Source: Apoderus coryli
Lineage: Eukaryota; Arthropoda; Insecta; Coleoptera; Attelabidae
Direction: 5' to 3'
DNA: 64,000 nucleotides
Assembly (NCBI GenBank): GCA_911728435.2
Contig: OU452201.1
Location: 6,634,001 to 6,698,000, forward strand
The notes beneath the pieces are model-generated. The model was not told the DNA's origin and searched no databases. It saw only the letters and a list, made by a program, of their open reading frames with translations. Shown here one piece after another: positions 54,780 to 64,000 of this stretch. Made by a program: the position numbers and the translations under genes. Within the stretch, counting starts at the first letter, position 1. Each line of letters begins with the position of its first letter.

Positions 54780-55405
54780 TAAAATAAAAGTTTTTTTTAT
54801 TTATTTCATTATTATTGTACAGCCGGCTCTGTCTAATAAACAAATTCAAAATTTCAAAATAAAACTATTTTTGCATAAATCTATTATATCAAAATATTAA
54901 TGTAACCGGCTCACGAATGTTAAACGGATAGTTTAATAAGTTGCGCGATAATTTGCAAATGCATACATACACACCGATTTAATATTAGACACGATGCAGT
55001 GGCGTTCTAAAATTATTTTAGTTTTAAAAAAAGCTGGCCAAAATTTGTGAGCGAATTTGGGACATCTAATCATGAAAAAAACCTAAATTGTATTTTTTCG
55101 AAAAGTCCTTATTTACAAAGATACAGGGTGTTAAAGATGACTGCCTGAGGACGATTTTTTTGAAATATTTTCGAAACGAGTAAAGATGAATTAACCAAAT
55201 GTAGCATATTTATTCACCTAGTTAAATGCCGTAAACTGACATGAAATTGAATAGAAAAGGATGACCGTAGGCGGGTAAACGGCCCCCATGCTGCCTTAAT
55301 TATAACCTAACTTTTTTTCCTTGTGATTTTTATTCATTTTGTGTCAAAAATGTGATAAAATAAAGTTTTCTACATAAAAAAGGCATACTTCTTTGTTCTC
55401 GAAAA
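54780..55405. other. No recognisable gene
   Basis: Contains gcagtggcgttctaa at 54993 (hAT-end-like) and tacagggtgttaaag at 55124, without partners. Confidence 0.35.
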
Positions 55406-55410
55406 ACTTA

Positions 55411-55591
55411 AAGGTTTTCGAGAAATTCGAGTTTGAAAATTTTAGGACACAACTGGTCCTTAGTACAAAGCATTAATAAAATTATTGAAATACAGTTTGC
55501 TAACAAAAAGTCGGCGAAAATTTTATTAATGCTGTGTACTAAGGACCAGTTGTGTCCTAAAATTTTCAAACTCGAATTTCTCGAAAACCTT
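55411..55591. repeat. Near-perfect hairpin with 73-bp arms
   Basis: Arms 55411-55483 and 55519-55591 are complementary with a single mismatch that I can find (caaag against cacag); the loop is 35 bases. Arm words include aaggttttcgagaaattcga and ttaggacacaactggtcctt. Either transcript strand would fold into a long perfect stem. The open frames of 69-70 codons on both strands are palindrome artefacts. Such arms suggest a very recent foldback insertion or a structure-forming RNA locus. Confidence 0.9.
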
Positions 55592-55721
55592 CTATGGAAA
55601 TTTGTTTGCTTATTCTGCAATTCAAAACGAGGTTACGTGTAAAATACATGAATAAAGGTGACAATTTCGATACTAAAATCAATTTTATTAAATTAAAAAA
55701 GCAGGTAACAGTTATGAATTT

Positions 55722-55753
55722 ACATGTTTCAAGACTCTTGCTCCCATCATCAG
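55722..55753 (-). other. Hammerhead-like motif CTGATGA...GAAAC
   Basis: On the minus strand CTGATGA (55752-55746) and GAAAC (55730-55726) match both conserved hammerhead boxes exactly, separated by 15 bases that form only a weak G-U-rich stem II. Context upstream on the minus strand is a frame-broken region of unknown origin. Closest to consensus of the window's several motifs of this kind. Confidence 0.35.
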
Positions 55754-55759
55754 TAATAG

Positions 55760-56755
55760 AGCATGTATAATTGTGATTTCCACCTAGCTCTTTACTGAAC
55801 TTTATTCAATTAACGTCATTCGACCTCACGGCAGCCTTAAACAGCTCTCTGATTTCTTGCTGCTATAACCATTTCTATCTAGGATGTGTACCTTACGCTT
55901 ACGCAAAAATTGAAGAATCAGTATAGCGAGCGGTCTTCAAATACTTCTAATTAAAAAGCCGAACACCACTTCAAATCGAAAAAGACGCAAACAATGCTGA
56001 TGACGCTCCGCGATCAAGAGTTGCTGACACAATTGATGAATCCTTTCTGATTTTAAACCATCTATCCCTTCACAAACATTATTACCAGTCCCTCTCTGCA
56101 CACAATGCACGTCTCTGATATTTTGCATGTAACTAGTTTTGAAAAGACAGTAATTTTCAAGGTTATTTAATCAAGTTTTCCATGAATAGATACAGTAGTA
56201 AGTGTCAATCCGATGTATAGGGTAAGGTGGATCAACATAGAAAGAAGAATAATAATTAATATAATAGATATACAAGGTCGAATCAAATAAATATAGAATA
56301 AATATTTTGCAATGGTGGTTTTTGATCACAACGGTTTTCAATATACACCTATTAAGGCTTACATATAATTATACCAATATTTCAGAAGAAGAAGAAAAAA
56401 TAATACTTCTGGGTAAATCCCTAAATTTACACTCTCTAACGTTTCCCTAATTATCCTGTCAGCTGCTTTCCAAAGGTTTAATGCCTTAGTTATTATGAAA
56501 ATCTTTGATCAAATCCTTCCATAAATCAATTAATTAATTTCGGAGATTTCGTTGAAAATGGTAACAATTTTAGGACTGTAAATTCAAATATAGAACTTCG
56601 ATATTAACTTAAAGTCTTATTTTTACAAAATAACCTTAAATCAAAGCTGTTTGAACTATATTGAGAATTGAAGCATGTTTCGCAATGTGTTCATTGTATT
56701 TATTGTTGACAGATATAAAGGTTAGCCGTGTTTTGGCGTGCTTAGTGTGTTATCG
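55760..56755. other. No assigned gene
   Basis: The minus-strand stretch 56128-55937 (63 codons) is open and reads protein-like (GTGNNVCEGIDGL, ERIHQLCQQLLIAERHQ), but I do not recognise it. It lies just upstream, on the same strand, of the hammerhead-like motif at 55.73 kb, so it may belong to the same decayed retroelement. Confidence 0.3.
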
Positions 56756-56761
56756 AAAAGA

Positions 56762-57241
56762 ATGGATATTCAATTTTGCGTGAAAAATAAAATTAAGTGC
56801 TCCAACTCACTTCTTTGGTTACAATGGCTTGGTGCATCGCAAGTTCTTTCCAGAAGATCTTATGATCGATAAGGGATACTATCTCGAATTTTGCATGAAG
56901 AAATATGAAGAAAATGCCCGCATTTCTAGGATCGTTGCTGGTTTGTGATTTTCTGACCAATACCGACACAGTAATCATGCCTAAGCCACTGTATTCACTG
57001 GACTTGGCCTTCTACCATGTTTTCATATTCTCAAAATTGTAAATCCTCATGGAAGAAAGGAGCTCAAGACCATTCCAAAAAGCGCATATCAGGAGTGCTT
57101 TGAGGATTGGAAAAAGCATTGGATGGTGTATTTATTATATCTGAGAAGGATTACTTTGAAGACAGTAACATTTGTAGAAATTGATGAATAAATAAATATT
57201 TGCTGAGAAAAATTAAAAGTTCCTTTTTTAACAGACCTCGT
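56762..57241 (+). pseudogene. mariner relic related to the 45.3-kb element
   Basis: DIQFCVKNKIKCSN matches the extreme N-terminus of the intact mariner. It is joined by deletion to FGYNGLVHRKFFPEDLM and DKGYYLEF from the catalytic domain, then VIMPKPLYSLDLAF, then KSAYQECFEDWKKHW and the C-terminus. The right end aaaagttccttttttaacag followed by acctcg at 57241 matches the terminal repeat of that element. About 830 bp is missing and several frameshifts are present. A decayed cousin, older than the full-length copy. Confidence 0.8.
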
Positions 57242-57967
57242 AATTGTGAAGCATGTCGTGTGAGGAGAAAAGACACTTTAATCCCATTCAACAGGGTGTA
57301 AATCTTTCTTTTGATCACTATAATCACTCCACAACCGCATCAAATCAAATTGGGCTATAGTTACTTTGCATGTTGTATAAGATTGATTTGGGATCACCCT
57401 ATATGGACAAAATAAGGTAAATAAACTAAAATTATTGTTTTATTTTTGGTGTGATAGTAGAGTATAGTGTATATAACTGTATATAGATATTATTTGACGG
57501 TGGTGGAACGACGCAGTGCAGCGTCGAGACGGCCGCGCTGGCGCCTCCTAGCGCCGACGATTTTCAATCGTTTGTTACCCATCTCTCTCTCTCTTACACC
57601 ATCAACTCGATTCAAAGTAAAAAATAATAACGTACTACTATACCATGACGCTTATTCCTCGATGGAATAATATTCACAAACAAGCAACACGGTATTGTGA
57701 TATACAGGGTTCATTCAAAATTTAACAAAAAATCCATATTGTGAGGCTAGGTTTTAGGCAAATTGAAAACACTACAGTATACCATTGTATCGGTCTTCTT
57801 CCAGGATCATTCACATACAGGGTGGCTTAATGAAAACGAGTGATAGCGTATTTTGAAGGTATTTTGATTATCTTTACCAGCCTTTTGTTTTCTCTTAAAT
57901 TGTCTGCTATTTCACTTATAAAATTTTCACTTTAACATACATCAAAATGTTGGCATAAGTGAATTCA
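57242..57967. other. No gene; GC-rich patch at 57505-57565
   Basis: gacgcagtgcagcgtcgaga and ggcgcctcctagcgcc form local palindromes in a CpG-rich patch, followed by a (TC)n run near 57585. tacagggttcattc (57705) and tacagggtggcttaatg (57817) are transposon-end-like words. Confidence 0.35.
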
Positions 57968-58156
57968 AAAAGGAACTAACATCAATAGCGACTATTACTG
58001 TGCACTTTTGGATCGATTGAGCTGAAATCGCAAAGAATCGGCCACAATTGCAAAAGACACCAAGACAATGCACCGTCTCACAAACCGATGAAAACTATGG
58101 TAAAATTGAATGAATTGGGTTTCGAATTGCTTACCCACCCACCGCATTCTCCAGAT
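57968..58156 (+). pseudogene. mariner fragment (INSDYY family)
   Basis: atcaatagcgactattactg, then gatcgattgagctgaaatcgcaaag and aagacaatgcaccgtctca, parallel the 47.8-kb fragment through the HQDNAP and LTHPP blocks. It has small deletions and several stops. Confidence 0.7.
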
Positions 58157-58213
58157 TCAGCCCCCGCTAATCCTACGGACTTATGAATGCCCTAATAAAT
58201 GTATTAATAATAA

Positions 58214-58364
58214 TATGTTGTTATTAGGGAAAATTTTGGTCAAATTATTAAAACAGCAAATTATTTAAAAATATTTCCGACGTTTCGTCTGTATTTTTTA
58301 AGATTTGGTTTTATGTTTACATTGTAGTAGGAATATCTTATGATTTCTGTTGTATGCTATCTTC
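58214..58364. repeat. Inverted repeat, left arm, with decayed hammerhead-like motif
   Basis: atgttgttattagggaaaat through ttacattgtagtaggaatat cttatgat is inverted at 59272-59428; overall similarity is about 75-80 percent by eye. The minus strand carries GACGAAACGTCGG (58291-58277). A direct partial copy of the first 60 bases is at 59186-59245. Mixed direct and inverted terminal copies are known for Penelope-like elements. Confidence 0.6.
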
Positions 58365-59005
58365 TTTTATTTATTGTCATTACATGTCATTACCAAAAAA
58401 GGTTTACACAAGTCATACCAAATACTGAAATATTACATAACACAACATAAAAACATAGAAATGTATATACTTAATCAAAACAGAAAGTCAGTGCTGAGGA
58501 ATTCATCAATGGAGTAAAAAGCCTGGTCAATTAAGTAGTTCTTTAATATATTTTTGAACATTGCAAGGCTCACTGTTTTCAAACTATCTGGCAAATGATT
58601 ATAGCATGTGAGACCATAATAATTTACAGAATTTCTGCTTCTACCCAACCTTATATATTCAGGAAGAATGTCATTTTTGTTTCTGGTATTGTGGTTGTGA
58701 ACTTCATCATGCCTTATGTACATATTGTAATTATTTTTCACATACATAATTGAATTGTAGATATAGAGACACGGGAGTGTAATTATTTTACATTCTTTAA
58801 ATTTAGGTCTGATATCCTCTCCAAACTTTAAATCTGTCATTATTCGAACCACTCGTCTTTGGATTGCGAATACCCGACTAGCATGACAAGAGTGTCCCCA
58901 AATTGACAAAGCATATGAAGCCACACTGTGAAAAAGGCCATAATATGCTGATTTCAAAACATTAACAGAGACTTCACCCTTCAAGCTTCCCAACATGAAC
59001 ACAAC
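58365..59005 (-). pseudogene. Jockey/CR1-like LINE C-terminal fragment
   Basis: One open frame from 59002 to TAA 58475 (175 codons): SVNVLKSAYYGLFHSVASYA, LSIWGHS, AIQRRVVRIM, TLPCLYIYNSIMYVKNNY, HNTRNK, YNHLPDSLKTVSLAMFKN. These match in order the C-terminal domain of the 16.4-kb LINE (SCINYANICWA, LPCLYIFNSIMYLKNN). The catalytic RT part is truncated. The 3' UTR ends with aataaataaaag near 58365, where the flanking inverted repeat begins. It interrupts the space between the two arms of that repeat and so inserted after it. Confidence 0.83.
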
Positions 59006-59271
59006 CTGCTATCCGTCTCACATTCTTGTTAAGATTAGCCATTTCTTTAAATAAGAAATATCCATACCGCCTTGCAATATCTTCATAAATCCAGAAACCA
59101 TGCAATAAAAATCAGGAAAAACCATATGCTACTCCAAATCGATAGTTTTATTAAAAAATTGTTCATAAATGTATCTAATAGTTTCATATGTTGTTATTGA
59201 TGGGAATTTTGCTCAAATTATTAAAAAATAAAGTATTTTAAAACTAATTTAAATAAATGGGCTAATCGTAA

Positions 59272-59428
59272 CAAGAAAACAGCATAAAACAGATATCATA
59301 AGATATTCCTATTACAATGTAAACAAAAACCCTGAGGGAGTCTTAAAATACGACGAAACGTATGAAATGTTTTAAAATAACTTGGTTTTTTAATAATTTT
59401 ATCAAAATTTCTACTTATAACAACATAT
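59272..59428. repeat. Inverted repeat, right arm, with hammerhead-like motif
   Basis: The complement of the left arm at 58214-58364. The plus strand holds CCTGAGGGAGTC then ACGACGAAACGT (59331-59361): GTC and GAC can pair as stem II next to GAAAC, close to the CUGAUGAGUC...GACGAAAC hammerhead layout with one extra base and an altered UGA. Confidence 0.6.
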
Positions 59429-60127
59429 AAAATTGTTATGTTCAATGCCCAAGTAGCATATCAAAGAATGAATAAATGTATTGAACTTATTCGAGATCAA
59501 TTTGAAAAGCATTAGCATGATTTCCTATATTTCTAATTTTATTCATATACTTAGTTTACAAGAATTTCCGGTGGGATCTGTTTAAAATATGCTTTTTATA
59601 ACGACATTTATTAATTTGTCTTAATGTGTGTCTTTTAAGTTTTGATCTGGAATTAAATCTTTCTGTGTTCACCCACGCTAATTTGTAAATTCAACTCCAC
59701 CAAACCGGATGACGTAATAGCTTGGACACGTGGCTTTTTGAAGCGTTTTCGCCTCACAGATGGTCGCATATGACACTGAATATGCGAAAGCAGAAGGGTA
59801 GTTTTTTGTATATTATGTTGCCCCTCTCACGTTTTATTTTATGCGCCCCTTCTATGATTTCCAATGTGTTGTATTTTTTCGTTTTACCCCACAATAAACA
59901 GCATAATATATAGGCATTATTCAATATTTCTAGAGCTAACTTTATCAATATTACTAAACTTAATACCACTAGATACTTGATAGGTGGACGGAAATGGTGA
60001 GTTAAAAGTTTTTGAACGAATTGCCTTTCAAGCGACAATAGATGGCGTAAGTTGTTAGGTATATAGCATCGCAAACTATGATTGTAATAAGTTAGGTTAT
60101 TATGTTAGTTATTCTGGTGTGTATCTG
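59429..60127. other. No recognisable gene
   Basis: The 106-codon minus frame at 59754-60074 has no recognisable domain and ordinary AT-rich composition. Confidence 0.35.
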
Positions 60128-60475
60128 TCACTTCAACTGAATTTCTCGAGGTTTATTAGTCAATAGACCATCTGCTATCTTTACAATGTCAGCTAGCTTG
60201 TGCGCCTTCAATTTGCGATCGTCCATAACCAATTTGTGATTTTTTTTGACGTTTTCTGGAAGATCAGCTTCATTTGGGCATCCACTGCGCTCTGCATCAT
60301 TTGTGCTGGTACGACCACGTTCAAATTCAGCAATCCAATCCAGCAGAGTTCGGATAATGTTTAACAAGCCATTGTTTGGTTTCCATGTATTTTTTTTCAT
60401 CAAAAAGCAATGCTTTATCAAAATTCGAAATTGACTTTTTTCTATTTTTTTTTCCAATAACAAAAGTTGCTTCAT
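60128..60475 (-). pseudogene. mariner transposase N-terminal domain fragment
   Basis: Downward from ATG 60475 the frame reads EKSQFRILIKHCFLMKKNTW, then LLDWIAEFERGRTSTNDAER, SGCPNEADLPENVKK, LVMDDRKLKAHKLADIVKI. These are the two helix-turn-helix DNA-binding units and GRPN-like linker of the mariner family to which the INSDYY fragments belong. The protein stops after about 115 residues, before any catalytic residue. Upstream 60606-60476 contains the block shared with 23.5 kb and probably represents the element's 5' end. A truncated mariner, open but non-catalytic. Confidence 0.8.
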
Positions 60476-60562
60476 ACAAAATGCTGTAATTCACGACTCA
60501 ATAGTCAGATTGCTGTCAAATTTATACACGCATCGTTTGAAGGTTAGTACTAAATAAAAATC

Positions 60563-60690
60563 ATATGGAAAACATTCTAGTAACGCCATCTATGTGTTAT
60601 CCTACCGGCGAGCAGCCGCTGTACTAGACAACGTGTTTGGCGACATCTAGTTTAAGTTGGTAATATGCCGAGAGAACAGAAATTTACTAT
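60563..60690. repeat. Two dispersed-repeat blocks
   Basis: 60563-60606 repeats 23471-23515; 60637-60685 (ggcgacatctagtttaag, aatatgccgagagaacag) repeats the left half of the foldback at 42.17 kb. Confidence 0.55.
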
Positions 60691-61860
60691 ATCGACTGCG
60701 CCAGAGGCCACTGACTCCAAGTTTTGTTAAACAAGCCCGTAACTTGAATAATATTTATTTGTTGATGTTTATTTACTCTATAGAAGTTATCGGTATGTTT
60801 TTTGAATAAAACTCAAATCTATTGATTTAAATGGACGAAACATTAGCCATTGTACGAAAAAGACAATTGGGTGGGGAGGCACCTCCCTCCCCTAATGTAC
60901 AAAGCCACCTTCTCCATACCATTACTATTTAAAAATCTGACAGATGAGGGTAGATAGACACGTGCATATTACTTACTTACATTACAAAAATGACGCACAT
61001 ATACATATAGAGCAAGTAGGCATTTATGAGGGTCATATTGTTTAGGGTTACATCATCTAGATTTACAATGATCAACGGATATAGAAAATATAAGCCGCGT
61101 ATATTGAAACTTACAATGAGATATATTGTAATGAAACAAAAAAAAAGGATGAAGGAAACAATAAAAAAAATAAGATGGAAATTTTTAATCCCCATAACAA
61201 TGGATTGGTGTTAACGAGGATAGACATACGGCTTCATGGTGGTCTGGTGAATTTATTTTTGTATCGTTATGGAATGAAAATACAGAAAATTAAAATATTG
61301 TTGATAATTTGAGATCACTTTTGAAAGAATTCATCAAATTTGACTAAGTGTCATGTTGATTGAAGGCACCAGCCCATGGTCATCCTTATTTTAAAAACAA
61401 ACGTTTTTCAAAGACATTTAAATTATGTTTAGGAAACATGAATAATTAAAAAAAATGACTAGATATCCGGAAATAAACTGACAAAGATTAGATGGAGCTC
61501 TTTGAATCCACTGGCAGAATGTTGATTTTTTAGTGATAAACATAAGATAACCCTCTCATTTTGAACATAGGACCAACTGATATTGTTAAACAAATTTACT
61601 CTGCCTCCTTTACAATGTCTATTATTGTAGTTAAAAATGGTACAGTCTTTCTAATCTTAATTTAAAATATATAAATTTAACGACTTTACCGGGGCTATCC
61701 GTTCTCATGACTCTTTACATTAGAAATGGGCATCGAATGCAGCGTTTTTCTCCCTCGTATATAAAACCTATAATAAATCATGCCTGCCAAAGGATACCGA
61801 CAGTAATAAAAATAACTACAGTGACTGGAAAAAGTCGGGTTATTGATTAGAGTTTGCAAA
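60691..61860. other. No recognisable feature
   Basis: AT-rich; frames at 60977-61214 are without motifs. Confidence 0.35.
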
Positions 61861-62710
61861 TATAGAGGGTGACATAGAAAAAAGTACATTGCATACTGCC
61901 ACACAATAGAGGGCACTAAAATAAGAAAAAAAGTTCCCATGAACACGGGTCCGCAAGGTCTTCGGTTAAAAGATACGGGGTGTTGAATTTTAATTTTTTT
62001 TCTGGGTTTTTTTGAATATCTTTTCCCAGAGACGCAAGAAATGAATAAAATGTGGTATACAGGGGTTTTTTATCACGCTAAATTCAAATATGATCTTAGT
62101 TTTGTGATTACTGATAGAGGGCGCTACATACAAGGTTCCATCCCTATTGAATCGGTCGTAACTTTTTTGCTATACACTGTATGTCATTTTGGACTGAAAA
62201 AAATTGTTATTCCTTCTTTTATACTTAAGAAAGGTATACCTTGTCCAAGTCGCTAGAAGCAATGGTTCCAGTACAAATGCATCTAAAAGCCGACAATGCA
62301 CGTAAATTATCCAAAAAGCGTAACCTTTGCAAAAACAATGATAAATAAAAATTAAATAATGTGTCATAATGACACTTGTCAAACTAATGTAATAATTCTT
62401 AAGGGTATAAAAAGTTACGACCGATTCAATAGGGATGGAACCCTGTATGTAGCGCCCTCTATCAGTAATCACAAAACTAAGATCATATTTGAATTTAGCA
62501 TGATAAAAAACCCCTGTATACCACATTTTATCCATTTCTTGCGTCTCTGGCAAAAGATATTCAAAAAACTAAAAAAATTAAAATTCAACACCCCGTAACT
62601 TTTAACCGAAGGCCTTGCGGACCCTTGTTCATGGGAGCTTTTAATCTTATTTTAGTGGCCTCTATTGTGTGGCACTATGCAATGTACTTTTTTCTATGTC
62701 ACCCTGTATA
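61861..62710. mobile_element. 850-bp foldback element with about 305-bp arms
   Basis: Arms 61863-62167 and 62409-62708 are inverted copies with some mismatches. The outer ends read agggtgacatagaaaaaagt inward from both sides, flanked by TA. The loop is about 240 bases. Because the arms are inverted copies, the same peptide phrase (KMWYTGVFYHAKFKYDLSFV) is encoded on both strands; this reflects symmetry, not a gene. Ends of the CACCCTGTA type recur throughout the window. Non-autonomous; no transposase. Confidence 0.88.
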
Positions 62711-63250
62711 TAATATGAATGAAACAAATAATTTTTGGCAACGTGTTATTTTCTCAGATTAATCTAAATATAATCGGATGGACATCATATGGTATGGCTA
62801 AGATTTAATGTGGAATGTAAAGAAGAAAATTTGTGTCCGACAGTAAAACACGGTCGCAGAATATTGTAACCATGATTTGTTCAATAGTTTTCCTTAGATT
62901 ATTAAAATGAAAGAAGATCTATCAAATTACATAATAATTTTTAATAATATCTCAAGTGGATGAAACTTTTTGCAGTCACTGTATCAGACACCGCCGGTAT
63001 TAGGTTGCAATGTAGTTATATATATACAGACAGTTTAATTAAGATTAGAAATACTATACTCTTGTCATGAACGGTTAGGATATACAGGAGGATTACTTAC
63101 TCACTAATTTATTTTTTGCGCATATTGTAGTTGGCTTTGACAGTTAAATGACAGTATCTGATAACTACGACAGAAACGTCAATTTTAGGATGTTTTAAAG
63201 AATCGATAATTTTATCGTTTGTTTTGTTGTAAATTATATAGAATTATAAA
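62711..63250. other. No recognisable feature
   Basis: AT-rich; nothing matched. Confidence 0.35.
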
Positions 63251-63257
63251 AATCCAC

Positions 63258-63290
63258 CTGAAGAAGATGTCAAAGTAAATATCGAAACGT
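63258..63290 (+). other. Hammerhead-like motif CTGAAGAAGAT...ATCGAAACG
   Basis: CTGAAGA then GAT and ATC flanking a loop, then GAAACG. Same layout as the motifs at 19.47, 54.74 and 59.33 kb; CUGAUGA is altered at one base. Confidence 0.3.
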
Positions 63291-63559
63291 TGTGCATATT
63301 TTGAATATGACGAAAAAATAACAAATGGTTTATTTTTAATATAAAACAATTATATATTTTTGGAGGGCAATTAGTGAAGATACTTGGAGTTTTAAAGTTA
63401 CGTTTACGAAGAATGTAATAGTGATAAGTGATATCATATTATACTCACGTGATAAAATAGACGAAGCAATTATATATTGTAAATGTTGCGCCACTGGGCG
63501 CCTAAACGGGACGATTATCTTCATTTTCTGAAAAATACTTAACATGATTTATTGTTTTA

Positions 63560-63890
63560 TGGTATACAGGGTGAGTCTAGCAAGAAAACTGCAGCAAGTA
63601 TGATTTTTTGCTTCAATGAGTTCGTATGTAAAACTGATACGGCTACATTTTACAAAACATTGCAAATATACAGGGCGGCCCCAAAAAGATACATATCCTA
63701 CGTTTTTTTAATTAGAACACCCTGTATTTCCAGAAATCTTTTTTAGTCTGGTGATAACTAGTTTTCATATTAACTTATTAATAAAAGAAATCCTTTTTTA
63801 AGTTACAGGGTGTTCACAATTATTAACCCAAATTTATCGCCATTTAAATGAGTTTAACTTGATTTTGTCAAATGGAACACCCAACACCCT
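63560..63890. repeat. Cluster of ACAGGGTG/CACCCTGT terminal words
   Basis: Words at 63564 (tacagggtgag), 63669 (tacagggcgg), 63717 (acaccctgtat), 63804 (tacagggtgtt) and 63885 (acaccctata). The pair 63668-63727 forms a 60-base unit with inverted ends (atacagggcg, then aacaccctgtat). This looks like nested solo ends of small TIR elements rather than coding DNA. Confidence 0.45.
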
Positions 63891-64000
63891 ATAAATTTTG
63901 CTTGGACAAAGTGCAGATTTTAATTCTGCATGAATTTTGTCAAGGGTTGTCAGTAATTGAATTGCTTAATTTTCTCTCAAAATACGTTTTTAGATTACTC

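Noticed and set aside
55408..55642. Paired small proteins of 69-70 codons
   Set aside because: Mirror images produced by the 73-bp hairpin.
62041..62553. Two genes encoding the same peptide on opposite strands
   Set aside because: The shared peptide follows from the inverted arms of one foldback element.
54993..63495. A large hAT element between gcagtggcg (54.99 kb) and cgccactg (63.49 kb)
   Set aside because: Only an 8-9 base match, no target-site duplication, and the interval is filled with unrelated elements.
1..64000. Bacterial or viral origin of the window
   Set aside because: Eukaryotic element families throughout, GT-AG introns in the THAP gene relic, AATAAA-type 3' ends and the lack of dense coding argue for an arthropod nuclear genome.

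Overview
The window reads as insect (or other arthropod) nuclear DNA from a repeat-dense, AT-rich, gene-poor region. The evidence is the mixture of element families: cecropia/SETMAR-like mariners, Tc1/Tc3-like relics, an RTE non-LTR element close in type to those of Lepidoptera, Jockey/CR1-like LINEs, LINE RNase H domains, THAP (P-element-type) transposases, a Crypton-type tyrosine recombinase, a Harbinger Myb/SANT ORF, a hAT-type MITE, and many elements ending in ACAGGGTG/CACCCTGT. I found no convincing host protein-coding gene, no rRNA and no functional tRNA. The species cannot be named from this sequence.

Layout. 0-7 kb: a Harbinger Myb/SANT relic (660-1031), a LINE RNase H scrap (1920-2160) and a nested Tc1/Tc3-like composite (3.2-5.3 kb). 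7-19.3 kb: a LINE graveyard with RT fragments at 7.9, 10.1, 16.4, 18.2 and 18.4 kb and RNase H domains at 11.1 (minus strand, exact 14-bp target-site duplication) and 14.5 kb, plus a tRNA-Ala-like sequence at 14.07 kb. 21.3-23.4 kb: a THAP transposase relic with two recognisable short introns between inverted repeats. 25-34 kb: transposase scraps, a truncated copy of an ACGT-rich element and a Crypton-like relic at 33.6-34.3 kb. 35-38.7 kb: a mariner relic, and a full TIR-bounded copy of the ACGT-rich element (37,610-38,681).

42-51 kb: a hAT MITE with an 8-bp duplication; a second THAP element (44.2-47.2 kb) split by a full-length 1,332-bp mariner whose 357-codon ORF is open but carries His at the second catalytic Asp; and a 1,351-bp internally deleted LTR element with identical 134-bp LTRs. 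50.8-53.8 kb: two foldback elements, then a 174-bp-period satellite of about 13 units. 55-64 kb: a 73-bp-arm hairpin, mariner relics, a LINE fragment between inverted repeats that contain hammerhead-like GAAAC motifs, and an 850-bp foldback element.

Most of these are broken copies with no joint function. The youngest-looking events are the mini-LTR element, the mariner and the satellite. The most unusual signals are the ACGT-dense TIR element, the phase-preserving 174-bp satellite, the near-perfect hairpins, the dead but open mariner, a probable twin-priming LINE inversion, and the recurrent hammerhead-like motif of Penelope-type terminal repeats.
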